DNA from: Cyrtodaria siliqua
Lineage: Eukaryota > Mollusca > Bivalvia > Adapedonta > Hiatellidae
Reading direction: 5' to 3'
Assembly: GCA_037043455.1 (NCBI GenBank)
Contig: JAWPHD010001148.1
Span: 125,001 to 189,000 of the forward strand
Length of the DNA: 64,000 nucleotides
The position numbers and the translations under genes are program-made. Below are positions 44,201 through 55,200 of the stretch, in pieces; within the stretch, counting starts at the first letter, position 1; each line of letters starts with the position of its first letter. A model generated the notes under the pieces. That model saw only the letters and a list, made by a program, of their open reading frames with translations, did not search any database and was not told where the DNA came from.

Positions 44201-47130
44201 AAAGAAACCATTGAGTTCGCTGCTTCAAGTAGACATATCACATCACACGCAAAAACACACAGATACAAATCCAGACTCCATTTTCTGTTAGAAATACACA
44301 CACACACACACACACCAGCACCGAAAACTTGCACAGGAGTCGCCGTCTCGATAGTTCGAAAACACCGCAGCGTGGCACAATGGTAGAGCGTTCGCCTCAC
44401 ATGCGGTAGGTCGTTGGTTTATCCACGGCCGGGTCATACCAAAGACTTCATAAAAGCGGCACTAGTAGCCTACTCCCTTGCTTGACGTTCAGCACTTTTC
44501 AAAAGAGTGGTTTCTAGGACTGGTGTCTCCGGTGTCGGTATAAAGTGTCTGGGTTGGGGTATCAGCACCGAACTGATTGACCAGTGTCAGAATAATGTGA
44601 CTGGGGGGTATCATGTCTACTACGGCGTGGTATTCCAGTGTGGCAGCACTATAAAGAAACCATTGAGTTCGCTGCTTCAAGTAGACATATCATCACATCA
44701 CACGCAAAAACACACAGATACAAATCCAGACTCCATTTTCTGTTAGAAATACACACGCACACCAGCACCGAAAACTTGCACAGGAGTCGCCGTCTCGATA
44801 GTTTGAAAACACCGCAGCGTGGCACAATGGTAGAGCGTTCGCCTCACATGCGGTAGGTCGTGGGTTTATCCACGTTCAGCACTTTTCAAAAGGGTGGTTT
44901 CTAGGACTGGTGTCTCCGGTGTCAGTATAAAGTGTCTGGGTTGGGGTATCAGCACCGAACTGATTGACCAGTGTCAGAATAATGTGACTGGGGGGTTATC
45001 ATGTCTACTACGGCGTGGTATTCCAGTGTGGCAGCACTATAAAGAAACCATTGAGTTCGCTGCTTCAAGTAGACATATCACATCACACGCAAAAACACAC
45101 AGATACAAATCCAGACTCCATTTTCTGTTAGAAATACACACACACACACACACACACCAGCACCGAAAACTTGCACTGGAGTCGCCGTCTCGATAGTTCG
45201 AAAACACCGCAGCGTGGCACAATGGTAGAGCGTTCGCCTCACATGCGGTAGGTCGTGGGTTTATCCACGGCCGGGTCATACCAAAGACTTCATAAAAGCG
45301 GCACTAGAAGCCTACTCCCTTGCTTGACGTTCAGCACTTTTCAAAAGGGTGGTTTCTAGGACTGGTGTCTCCGGTGTCGGTATAAAGTGTCTGGGTTGGG
45401 GTATCAGCACCGAACTGATTGACCAGTGTCAGAATAATGTGACTGGTGGGTTATCACGTCTACTACGGCGTGGTATTCCAGTGTGGCAGCACTATAAAGA
45501 AACCATTGAGTTCGCTGCTTCAAGTAGACATATCACATCACACGCAAAAACACACAGATACAAATCCAGACTCCATTTTCTGTTAGAAATACACACACAC
45601 ACACCAGCACCGAAAACTTGCACAGGAGTCGCAGTCTCGATAGTTAGAAAACACCGCAGCGTGGCACAATGGTAGAGCGTTCGCCTCACATGCGGTAGGT
45701 CGTGGGTTTATCCACGTTCAGCACTTTTCAAAAGGGTGGTTTCTAGGACTGGTGTCTCCGGTGTCAGTATAAAGTGTCTGGGTTGGGGTATCAGCACCGA
45801 ACTGATTGACCAGTGTCAGAATAATGTGACTGGGGGGTTATCATGTCTACTACGGCGTGGTATTCCAGTGTGGCAGCACTATAAAGAAACCATTGAGTTC
45901 GCTGCTTCAAGTAGACATATCACATCACACGCTAAAACACACAGATACAAATCCAGACTCCATTTTCTGTTAGAAATACACACACACACACACACACACA
46001 CACCAGCACCGAAAACTTGCACTGGAGTCGCCGTCTCGATAGTTCGAAAACACCGCAGCGTGGCACAATGGTAGAGCGTTCGCCTCACATGCGGTAGGTC
46101 GTTGGTTTATCCACGGCCGGGTCATACCAAAGACTTCATAAAAGCGGCACTAGTAGCCTACTCCCTTGCTTGACGTTCAGCACTTTTCAAAAGGGTGGTT
46201 TCTAGGACTGGTGTCTCCGGTGTCGGTATAAAGTTTCTGGGTTGGGGTATCAGCACCGAACTGATTGACCAGTGTCAGAATAATGTGACTGGGGGGTATC
46301 ATGTCTACTACGGCGTGGTATTCCAGTGTGGCAGCACTATAAAGAAACCATTGAGTTCGCTGCTTCAAGTAGACATATCATCACATCACACGCAAAAACA
46401 CACAGATACAAATCCAGACTCCATTTTCTGTTAGAAATACACACACACACACCAGCACCGAAAACTTGCACAGGAGTCGCCGTCTCGATAGTTTGAAAAC
46501 ACCGCAGCGTGGCACAATGGTAGAGCGTTCGCCTCACATGCGGTAGGTCGTGGGTTTATCCACGTTCAGCACTTTTCAAAAGGGTGGTTTCTAGGACTGG
46601 TGTCTCCGGTGTCAGTATAAAGTGTCTGGGTTGGGGTATCAGCACCGAACTGATTGACCAGTGTCAGAATAATGTGACTGGGGGGTTATCATGTCTACTA
46701 CGGCGTGGTATTCCAGTGTGGCAGCACTATAAAGAAACCATTGAGTTCGCTGCTTCAAGTAGACATATCACATCACACGCAAAAACACACAGATACAAAT
46801 CCAGACTCCATTTTCTGTTAGAAATACACACACACACACACACAACTTTCGCAGGAGTCGCCGTCTCGATAGTTCGAAAACACCGCAGTGTGGCACAATG
46901 GTAAATCGTTCGCCTCACATGCTGTAGGTCGTGGGTTTAATCCACGGCCGGGTCATGCCAAAGACTTCATAAAAATGGCACTAGTAGCCTACTCCCTTGC
47001 TTGACGCTCAGCACTTTTCAAAGGGTGGTTTCTAGGACTGGTGTGCCCGGTATCAGTATAAAGTGTCTTGGTTTGGGTATCAGCACCGAAACCTTGCGCA
47101 GGAGTCGCCATCGTGATTGTGTGAAAAACC
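38276..47130 (+). repeat. SINE-derived satellite, 21 units (about 455 or 388 bp)
   Basis: GTGGTTTCTAGGACTGG starts near 38343, 38800, 39254, 39643, 40098, 40548, 41001, 41390, 41845, 42300, 42753, 43208, 43597, 44054, 44507, 44894, 45349, 45736, 46195, 46584 and 47025. Each full unit has ACTTCATAAAAGCGGCACT, GTGTCGGTATAAAGTGTCTG, AATAATGTGACTGGGGGG, a (CA)n run, AACTTGCACAGGAGTCGCC and a tRNA-Val(CAC)-like head GGCACAATGGTAGAGCGTT...GCCTCACATGCGG. Short units lack about 67 bp between TTTATCCAC and GTTCAGCAC. Inner units look well above 95% identical by eye; the edge units are diverged. All frames of 60-119 codons here, on both strands, are shadows of this repeat. Confidence 0.95.
46887..46960 (+). 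other. tRNA-Val(CAC)-like head in the diverged edge unit
   Basis: The box-A-like TGGCACAATGGTAAATCG is followed by GTTCGCCTCACATGC (anticodon-arm-like, CAC) and GGGTTTAATCCAC. This unit keeps the extra A of box B (GGTTTAATCC) that nearly all inner units have lost (GGTTTATCC). It may therefore be nearest the ancestral SINE. Acceptor ends do not pair well, so it is not a tRNA gene. Confidence 0.75.
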
Positions 47131-47355
47131 ACACATATATACATCGGATGATGATTGTGTACGACGTAGTGTTTACATGTATCCATGAACCTGTAGCAAC
47201 TACAACTGGCAGAAGTGGCCATGGGTACCACAACCACTACAGCTGGCAGAAGTGTCCACGTGTTCACGGGGTACCTAGAAGAAGTACTACAATAGGCACC
47301 ATTCAGGACTGGATACCTACAACTGGCGACAGTGTCCACCAGGTACCTACATATT
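47131..47355 (+). repeat. TACAACAAC minisatellite, right part
   Basis: GTAGCAACTACAACTGGCAG, AAGTGTCCACGTG, GGGGTACCTAGAAG and ACCAGGTACCTAC show that the minisatellite resumes beyond the satellite, in decayed form. Confidence 0.8.
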
Positions 47356-47575
47356 TTCTTTCTTGTAGCAGGTTAAGACAATTTGTGGAGGTCAACAAAT
47401 TTTAATTAGAAAACTTTCATTATTAGATTGGCAAATAATGTTTGGAGGGCATCCTCAAACTGATGGATTCGGGGTAATAACTTCCGTTAGGAGAGATATT
47501 CGAAATATGAAACGTGTGTAGTGGTTTTCTAAGTATAGATTACCTTCAACTATCGAATTAATAGACAGGGATGGG
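47356..47575. other. No gene seen
   Basis: AT-rich sequence without recognised motifs. Confidence 0.5.
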
Positions 47576-49134
47576 CTCTTCATTTGCCTTCGCCAGTCGC
47601 CATAGGCTAAATCAAATTGCAAATGGCGAAACTTTTGTCAAGTGCTTTCGCCAATTTGGCTAAAGTCATTTTAATCCATGTAAACTGACGGCTGGTATTG
47701 GCGAACTTGGCGAAAGTAGCGAAAGTAGCGAAAGGAACAAGTTCGTGGGCGCGGTCATGTTTTTCTGAAAAATCCTTGATGGGTTCTCGGTGTTTACAGA
47801 AGAGCTAAAATCTGTAAACTGTGTTACGACAATTGCGCTTTATATTACACACGGCTTATTTTTACATAGCGATGTCTAAATTGTAAACCCAACAAGAGAT
47901 CGCCGACAAAAAAGTCGCATTTTTCAATAACAACGCAAAACAGGTCATAGATCACTATTGCATTTTCCATAGACTGACTGTTTAATGTTTTCCCATCTGA
48001 CATGCAAACAAAAAACCCAGGCTTACTGTTGCTTACCATGTTACACTGATGAAGCTTAGATGCATGTAAACAGGAACTTCGTGTTAGGGGTTGACCTATT
48101 TTTAGTGCCACTTCTAGATGTCCGAAGGACATGACCCTACAATATGAGGGAATCCCCAAATAAATTTATTTAAATCACCCTCTTTCCTTTTTATTCTGCT
48201 ATGTCAGAGAGCTAAACCATACAAATTAAAGCTATGTTAAAAATAATCAGAAATAAATAACAAATTCAAGTTAACCTAATTGAATTTCCCACCTAGTCTA
48301 TCATCCAATCAAAATAAGGCTTATGTATGCATTAGGCATTGGGGTTACCATATACTTTTTCCGCGCCAATCAGACCGGTTTTTGCAATAGGGTACTGTCG
48401 CCAACAGCGCGTAAACGAAACAAAGACGTATTATCAAAATGGTAATAATTAACCTTTCTCATACAAAGATTTACACCCTTTTAACTAAAATAATGACTTT
48501 GTAACTCCGTTATTCAAAACTGAAAGTAGCCCATGATACGTACATGTAAACGAAATGTAAACAATACATTGTCATCTGTTTTCGCGCATTGAAACCAAGC
48601 CATTTCTTTCGAGTTTTATGCCAGGCCGGCCACACAAAACAGAACGAAAACTGTGTCATCCGTTTTTTCCATCATGGGTACATGCTTGGTTGCTTTCTTG
48701 ATTGATTGCTTGATTGATTGAAGGGTTTCACGACGCACCAGCATATAAAAATGTCATAAACATGAAGCTGCATGTATGCTTAAAATTATGTTTTCTTACA
48801 ACATTCATCATTGGAACATGTCCCCAACTGTGACAAATAATAGAGGCATTGGTGATAATAGGGGCAACATATTAAAAATGGTCATGTAACCATCTAACTG
48901 TTAGAAACTGTCAAAGAATTAATATCATTCTACTTGGTTTAATATATATACATATATATTAATGATAAGAAAATTATACAAATATGTAATCGGAAATTGT
49001 ATTAAATTCTGCTAAAATGGCTAAAAAACCTTAGCCAAAAATGGCTAAACAAAAATCCCATTGGCTAAAGAAAATTGAGGTGGTTTAGCCAAAATGGCTA
49101 AAGAATGTTTGGTCCAATGAATAGCCCAGTCCTC
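47576..49134. mobile_element. hAT-like element, about 1.56 kb, non-coding
   Basis: The left end is CAGGGATGGGCTCTTCATTTG and the right end, inverted, is GAGGACTGGGCTATTCATTGG, an imperfect TIR pair. Subterminal TTGGCTAAA / TTTAGCC motifs occur near both ends. The minus-strand frame 47845-48159 (104 codons) is not recognised. No clear 8-bp TSD was found. The call rests on end similarity and subterminal motifs. Confidence 0.55.
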
Positions 49135-49141
49135 ACCCTTT

Positions 49142-49733
49142 ACTAATCCTCACCCTGGGGGTGAGTATTACTAATACTCACCCTCAGGGTGAGTATAGTC
49201 GCCGTTTTGTCCATCCGTCCGTCACACATACATTTTGTCCGGAGCATAACTCAAAAAGTATTGAAGGATATCAAATAAAACTTGAAACATTGATAGAGGG
49301 CAATGAGAGGAAGTGCAGAGTGTAAGAACCGTAATTCTGTCATCATTCCATTATTGCTCTTTGTAATTTTATACTTTGTCCGGAGCATAACTTCAATTGT
49401 CCGGAGCATAACTTCAAAACTACTGATGTGACTGCAATGAAACTTAACACACTGATAGAGGGCAATGAGAGGAAGTGTAGAGTGCAAGAACCATAACTCT
49501 GTCTTCATTCAATTTAGAGTAATTTTATACTTGGACTTCTTGTCGGGAACATAACTTCAAAAGTACTTGTGGAACTGCAAATTGAAAACTGATGGGTGAT
49601 ACAAGGCCATATGATAAGTTGAGGATACATTTTGGGGAGCATCCATTGGTTCTACCAATTTTCTTGTATGTAATTGATATCAATTGTAATTTCACCAAAG
49701 TCGATCATCTGCACCGTTTGCGGTGCTCTTGTT
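49142..49733 (+). mobile_element. Family B element, copy 2
   Basis: The 5' palindrome ATACTCACCCT-C-AGGGTGAGTAT (49174-49196) precedes GTTTTGTCCATCCGTCCGTC. Tandem TTGTCCGGAGCATAACTTC units follow. The 3' hairpin is GCACCGTTTGCGGTGC (49711-49726), then TCTTGTT. The internal repeat number differs from copy 1. Confidence 0.85.
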
Positions 49734-50460
49734 ATATCTACTTTCATGGAAAGGAATTTTGGAATAGTATTTGAGGTCACTGGGGTTAATGTCAAAAAAG
49801 AAATGAGAAATTTGGCAGATCGCTGTTACTAAATGTAGAAAAAATAGTAATTGCCAAGGTCACTTAGACCTGATCTATGTGATGTGGATTGCATTTGTTA
49901 CAATGCCTTGTTTTAGTAGAAAATATTTATTAGGCTTTGATTTTGAATTGTTGTTTTAATGAGATCAGTATTAAGGTAGTTCGATATACATGTTATTGCA
50001 GAGTCAACAATGAGATAGAGGTGAGCATGGATGCAGGCTGGCAGAAAACAAAGTGTGGAACGTCATATGACAGTTTTTCAGGTATGTTTAAAATAACAGT
50101 AATATCCAAAGAAAATACTAATTGAAATATAGTTTTAATAAGGAAATATTTATACTGAAAGGAAAAATAATCGCATAAAGGGTATTGCCGCTATATATAT
50201 TGTATGTTTAATATGCTACTGCTAATCGAATGGTACTGGGCGATATTAGGCCCGTCGTATATTAAGCGAAACTTCAACATTTATGAATTTTATGTAAGAA
50301 AGTATACTTTGATTAAAAGGTCTACTACATGACAAAGTTGTCCTTTCTGTAATTATTTTTAGCGTCATTCTGTACAAAAACACGTTGAGATATATCTGGA
50401 ATATTATGTGGTATTAGGTGTGTATAATAGTTTAGTATAGGCATTTTTTTTATTATGCGT
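49734..50460 (+). repeat. Duplicated flank of element B (copy 2)
   Basis: Collinear with 30467-31140, with scattered substitutions and small indels. Confidence 0.85.
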
Positions 50461-50479
50461 TTCTCTTTCCTTTCAGTAT

Positions 50480-50695
50480 ATGATATTGAAGCAGAAACAT
50501 GAAAAGACATATTTATCCACTTTTAAAATTACTTTTAGCACAATGCTACGTTGGTTTCAAACAAGAATTAACCATCGTCTTCTTTCAACACAGCATTATG
50601 TACATCAAATAAAAAAAGCAGAAAACTCTTTTTGCCACTTCTGCCACCAACATGAGACTGTTGTTCGTATGTTTTGGGCCTGTGCCATAGCATAG
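50480..50695 (+). pseudogene. LINE C-terminal zinc-knuckle fragment
   Basis: The frame reads MLRWFQTRINHRLLSTQHYV and then CHFCHQHETVVRMFWACAIA. The 'LRWFQ.RI.HR.L.TN..L..... C.FC....ET..H.FW.C' pattern is the usual end of L1- or jockey-like LINE ORF2 proteins, with a zinc-binding CxxC...H...C-like cluster. One histidine of the cluster appears replaced by R/M. No RT is attached, so it is a fragment. It borders the 67-bp minisatellite directly. Confidence 0.75.
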
Positions 50696-51365
50696 ACCAA
50701 GGACACATAGGAAACATATGTAACTAATGTAATACTAGTATACCAGTGCCATAGCATAGATCAAGAAAATCCTTGTTGGCACCTGGAAAATCTTCATATG
50801 GTCATTTTGTCTGCCAACATTTTGTGACCGTTATCAAAGTAAATGATAGATCATGTGCAACACTAGGTTGAATATGTGCACCTGAAACAAAACAACAATC
50901 GACGCACTTCATGCAAATAGTATTATTTGACCTAACATTGAAACATAGCACATACTCGGAAAACATAGGAAGCATACGTAACTGGTGAATTAACAGTATA
51001 CCAGTGCCATAACATAGACCTAGAAAACATCGGAAGCATATGTAATTAGTGTAATACCAGTATACCAGTGTAAGATAGCATATACCCAGAAAACATAGGA
51101 AGTATACGTAACTAGTGTAAGACCATTATACCAGTGTAACAGATAACACCCAGAAAACATAGGAAGTATACATAACTAGTGTAAGACCATTATACCAGTG
51201 TAACATAGATAACACCCAGAAAACATAGGAAGCATACATAACTAGTTTAATACCATTATCCCAGTGCCATAGCATAGAACCAGAAAGCATCTGAATCATA
51301 CATAACTGGTGTAATACCAGTGTAACATAGATAGACCCAGAAAACATAGGAAGCATATTTAACTT
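50696..51365 (+). repeat. 67-bp minisatellite, block 1
   Basis: The unit contains CCAGTGCCATAGCATAGACC, CAGAAAACATAGGAAGCATA and TAACTAGTGTAATACCAGTA. CAGAAAACATAGGA sites at 51084-51218 are exactly 67 bp apart. The minus-strand frame 51126-51356 is a shadow. Confidence 0.9.
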
Positions 51366-51840
51366 AGTGTCTTTGTTGCTTCCTAGGGATCCCCATTTCA
51401 GTATCTATTGACATTCACACTAGCGTTTGTTTAGTGCTGTGTGGCAGCCGTAGAAAGTCGCTCCGACCACAAATCAGTAGTGTTATTATTTACTTGTCCT
51501 TTGAGATCTTCAAGCCCATTTTGTGCTGCTTAAAGTGGAATATCACTTAAGCCGGTGCTAGGCGTCATGAGAGGTGTTGCATCTTATACTTACAATACAG
51601 CTCACGCAAACTCCACACTTCACTCTTTCACGCCGAGTGAGGAATTTACAAATTGCGTTTTGATATAAAACTTTGAGTGGGAATCAGCTAGGCGAAATGC
51701 TCTCGACGTACTTAAGCCATGATACTTCGCGTAGACAAACTCGGAGTTCTCCGAGTCGAACTGTACCTCTCATGAACAGACTCGATAAACCCGAGTCTAC
51801 TACTTTTCTGTCTTGTTTGTTGCTTTCAAGGGATCACCTT
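51366..51840. other. Unexplained segment between minisatellite blocks
   Basis: The segment is bounded by related about 35-bp sequences: GTTGCTTCCTAGGGATCCCC (about 51378) and GTTGCTTTCAAGGGATCACC (about 51818), each followed by TTTCAGTAT. The frame 51673-51930 (plus) is unrecognised. It may be an inserted element with short terminal direct repeats. Confidence 0.45.
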
Positions 51841-52107
51841 TTCAGTATATATTATCAGTATGTCATTAGCATAGACCCAGAAAACATGGGAAGCATACGC
51901 AACTGGTGTAATACCAGTATAACAGTGTAACATAGCATAGACCCAGAAAGAATTGGAAGCCTACAAAACTAGTGTAATACCAGTATATTCATGTAACATA
52001 GCATAGCCTCAGAAATCATAGGAAGCATATGTAACTACTGTAATACTAGTATCCCAGTGCCATACTATACACACAGAAAACATGGGTAGCATGTAACTAG
52101 TGTAATT
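51841..52107 (+). repeat. 67-bp minisatellite, block 2
   Basis: Same unit as 50696-51365. It is cut at its right edge by the LINE 3' end. Confidence 0.9.
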
Positions 52108-54525
52108 CAAGATAGTTTATTTCATACAAAAGGCCATAGGCCCATGAGTACACAAATGCTTATTTAACAATATACAAAATATCAATAGGTGGTTATACAG
52201 TATACATAGTAACTATTATCAAGTGATTAAGCATGGTTCAACTGAAGTATACTTGTTATAGCAATGAAGTATTCATATACTCCTATCAAATGTAGGTATA
52301 TACATAGAAATATGAACTAAATATGATTTTAGAATTTGAGCTGACGAGGAGAATCTTATGTATTATTATACAATAATTCATTACGTATTTTAAAACTTTC
52401 AAAAACATACATGGCAAGGTTTCTTTCTATGCGTACATTGTTATTGTTCATGAGTTCAGTAAACTTCAGAATATTAGGATGCTTCCAGTAGTATGGTTTG
52501 ATATCTTTTAAACGCAGTTCTTTGTACATTGTGCATTCAAACAAGAAATGGAATTCATCCTCGAGATTGTTACATAACTGACATTTACGTTCATGTAGTG
52601 GTAGTTTTTGTGGTTTGTGCCATCTCCCTGTCTCTACTTCAAGACGGTGAGATGACACTAGTAATCTGCTTAAAGCACATCTGAATTTTCTTAAATTTAC
52701 ATTTTCTAAATACGGTTGAAAGCGAAATTCTGAAAACAATACGTATGTCCTAGCATGGGTTGAGTTCGCTAATTCTTCATTCCAACTTTGAATAAATGTA
52801 TCCTTTAATCGTTGTTTAAAAATTGACATAAAACCTATTTTATTTCCAACGCCATGGAATAACCAGACATGATTAAAACCAAGTTTATCAAAAATATATT
52901 TAACTTGACATGCCCAATTTTGTTTGTTAGGATATTTTGCCATATCATCTAACATCATATTATACACAATGGTTATGTACTTTGTATCATTGCTCCCAAC
53001 AATCTTAAACCAAAAGTTTATAATTCTATGAATTCTATAATTAATGAGTGACTGTCTTCCTAGTTCTCCATAAATATAGTTATTCTGCGTCTGTATTTTT
53101 ACACCTAATAAATTTTTACAAAATGATAAATGTGTTCTCTCTATTTCATCTGCTTTCGCAAACCCCCATACCTCACATCCATAGTTCAATATAGGCAATA
53201 TCAATTTATCAAATAGACTCAACATGTGAGATACTGACAAATTTGTAAATTTATAAGTATATTTCTTTAACTGGAATATGGCTTTAAATGCTTGCCCACT
53301 TAGAGTGTTAAATGTTTTTACAAACGACCCTCCGGTAGAAAACACAACACCTAGATAAACAAATGTATTAACAATATCAATAGCAACTTCACCATACTTA
53401 AAATTTAAACCCCTTGGCAATAGGCCTCCTTTTCTAAAAATCATGACCTTCGTTTTATTTACATTAACCATTAATTTCCATCTATTACAATATTCATAAA
53501 GCAAATCCAAACCCTGCTGTAAGCCTTTTTCCGTTTCAGACATGATGATAATATCATCCGCGTACAATAATAAAAATATTTTCAACATTCCAGTGTCAAT
53601 GCCATTATACCCATTTAAAGCAAAATGTTCTTCCAAGTCGTTAATATACATCGAAAATAAAAATGGCGAAATACTCTCTCCTTGACGTACCCCTAAATAG
53701 CATGTAAATGCATCTCCTAGTTGGTTTTCATACTTAACTCTTGATTTTACATTTTCATACATAGCTTTAACAATATCAATCATTTTCCCTCTGACGCCAT
53801 ATTTCAATAATTTGTACAATAATATATCTCTAACAACATAGTCAAAAGCCTAAGTAAAGTCAACAAAAACCGAATATAGTTTTTTATTTTCACAAATAAT
53901 ATGATTTATCAGCCCATGCAATACAAAAATATTATCAATAGTTCCCATATTTTTGCGAAAACCAGCCTGTGCTTCAATATATACGTTATATTTTTCGGCC
54001 CACTCATTTAATCTAGTATTTAGAATTCTTGTAAATAATTTACCCAGCGTACTCAGTAATGTTATTCCTCTATAATTTTCAACTGTATTTATATCACCCT
54101 TTTTATGCAGTGGGACTATGTAGCCCTCGGACCAATTTTCCGGGAAATACCCATATGAAAACAATAAGTTAAATAATTTATGTAAATAAGGTATTAATGT
54201 GTCAATGTCGTATTTAAAAAATTCATTCAATAACAGATCTGGCCCACCACTGCGACCAGTGCGTATCTGTGTGCATGCTTTGATAATTTGTGGAAGAGAA
54301 ATTTCAATATTTAATTCTTCAAACATAATATGTAATTCGCCTTGAATATATTGTCATTAAAATATAACACATCTTCATCAGGTTGAAAAAATACACTCTC
54401 GGGGTCATTTATAGATTTAAAATATTCCGAGAACTTTGTGGCACTCAATGTAGTAGACTTTTTTTCGGTACATATATTTTTCAACATCCTCCAATACTCT
54501 TTCGCATTATCTAAACAAGTATACC
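52108..54525 (-). mobile_element. 5'-truncated LINE inserted in minisatellite
   Basis: The 3' end, at the left, reads on the minus strand GGCCTATGGCCTTTTGTATG then AAATAAACTATCTTGAAT, a typical LINE tail. The 5' end, at the right, is truncated inside the region before the RT (NAKEYWRMLKN). Minisatellite sequence continues on both sides (CTAGTGTAAT to the left, GTATACCCGTGTAATATAGC to the right). The endonuclease part is absent. Few mutations suggest a fairly young copy. Confidence 0.9.
52356..54326 (-). pseudogene. LINE reverse transcriptase, single in-frame stop
   Basis: One continuous frame of about 656 codons is interrupted only by a TAG at 53850-53852, in the conserved FVDFT-stop-AFDYV motif where a lysine is usual. 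N-terminal to it are TGRSGGPDLLLNEFF, IVPLHKKGDINTVENYRGIT and AQAGFRKNMGTIDNIF. C-terminal are GVRQGESISPFLFSMYINDL, LLYADDIIIMSETEKG (YADD active site intact), WKLMVNVNKTKVMIF, NYGCEVWGF and a final CQLCNNLEDEFHFLFEC zinc-knuckle-like region. A further frameshift near 54335 separates the upstream piece. It is a non-LTR RT, clade unassigned. Position 54326 is an internal methionine and not the true start. Confidence 0.9.
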
Positions 54526-54932
54526 CGTGTAATATAGCATAGCCTCAGAAATCATAGGAAGCATACGTAACTACTGTTATACTAGTATACCAGTGCCATA
54601 CTATACACCAAGAAACCATGGGTAGCATACGTATCTAGTGTTATACCAGTATACCAGTGTAACCTAGAAAACCCCCAGAATGCTCCGGCAGCATGCATAA
54701 CTAGTGTAATAACAGTATACCTGTGTAACATAGCATAGATTCAGAAAACAGGAAGCATACATAACTAGTGTAATACAACTTCATGTATACTAGTGTCTTA
54801 TATAGGTCCAGAAAACATAGGCAGCTTATGTAACTAGTACAATACCGGTTCCGTAGCATAGACCCAGAAACCATTTGTAACTAGTGTAATAAGTATAACA
54901 GTGTAACCTAACAGATTCAGAAAAGATAGGAA
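54526..54932 (+). repeat. 67-bp minisatellite, block 3
   Basis: Resumes with GTATACCCGTGTAATATAGC. The last 14 bp (AGAAAAGATAGGAA, 54919-54932) are duplicated beyond the SINE. Confidence 0.9.
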
Positions 54933-55200
54933 TTGACTTGAATTGGATTTTATAGTCGCACCAACAGCTAAGGTCATATGGCGACTTTCCAGCTTCTACT
55001 GGTGGAGGAAGACCCCAGGTGCCCCTCCGGGCAATTTTCGTGCACGGGCGGGCACGTGGGTAGAACCACCGACGTTCCACAAGCTAACTGGATAGCTTCT
55101 TCACATAAAGATTCCTAGGCCCCTGAGGGATCGAACCTACAACGGTGAGGGGCAAGTGATTTCAAGTCAGAGACGTTAACCACTCGACCACGGACGCCCC
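54933..55200 (-). mobile_element. tRNA-Ser(TGA)-like SINE, 268 bp, perfect 14-bp TSD
   Basis: On the minus strand, GGCGTCCGTGGTCGAGTGG then TTAACG form box A. The anticodon arm is CTGACTTGAAATCA (TGA), there is a long variable arm as in Ser/Leu tRNAs, and box B is GGTTCGATCCC. The body ends with GTCGCCATATGACC, GGTGCGACTATAAAATCC and a CAATTCAAGTCAATT tail. Direct repeats AGAAAAGATAGGAA lie at 54919-54932 and 55201-55214. The minus-strand frame 54826-55080 is not a gene. Confidence 0.92.

Noticed and set aside
38343..46904. Two dozen similar ORFs of 60-119 codons starting MVSRTGVSGV on the plus strand, and matching minus-strand ORFs, as a gene family
   Set aside because: They are the same frames through each satellite unit, run through the (CA)n tract and tRNA-like head, and lack any domain or codon signal.
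38276..47130. A CRISPR array
   Set aside because: Units are about 455 bp with no unique spacers, in a eukaryotic-type sequence.
52108..54525. A host reverse transcriptase or telomerase gene
   Set aside because: The motif set, zinc-knuckle-like C-terminus, 3' tail and insertion into a minisatellite identify a 5'-truncated LINE.
54933..55200. A functional tRNA-Ser gene
   Set aside because: It is followed by a SINE body and flanked by a 14-bp TSD, so it is a retroposed head.
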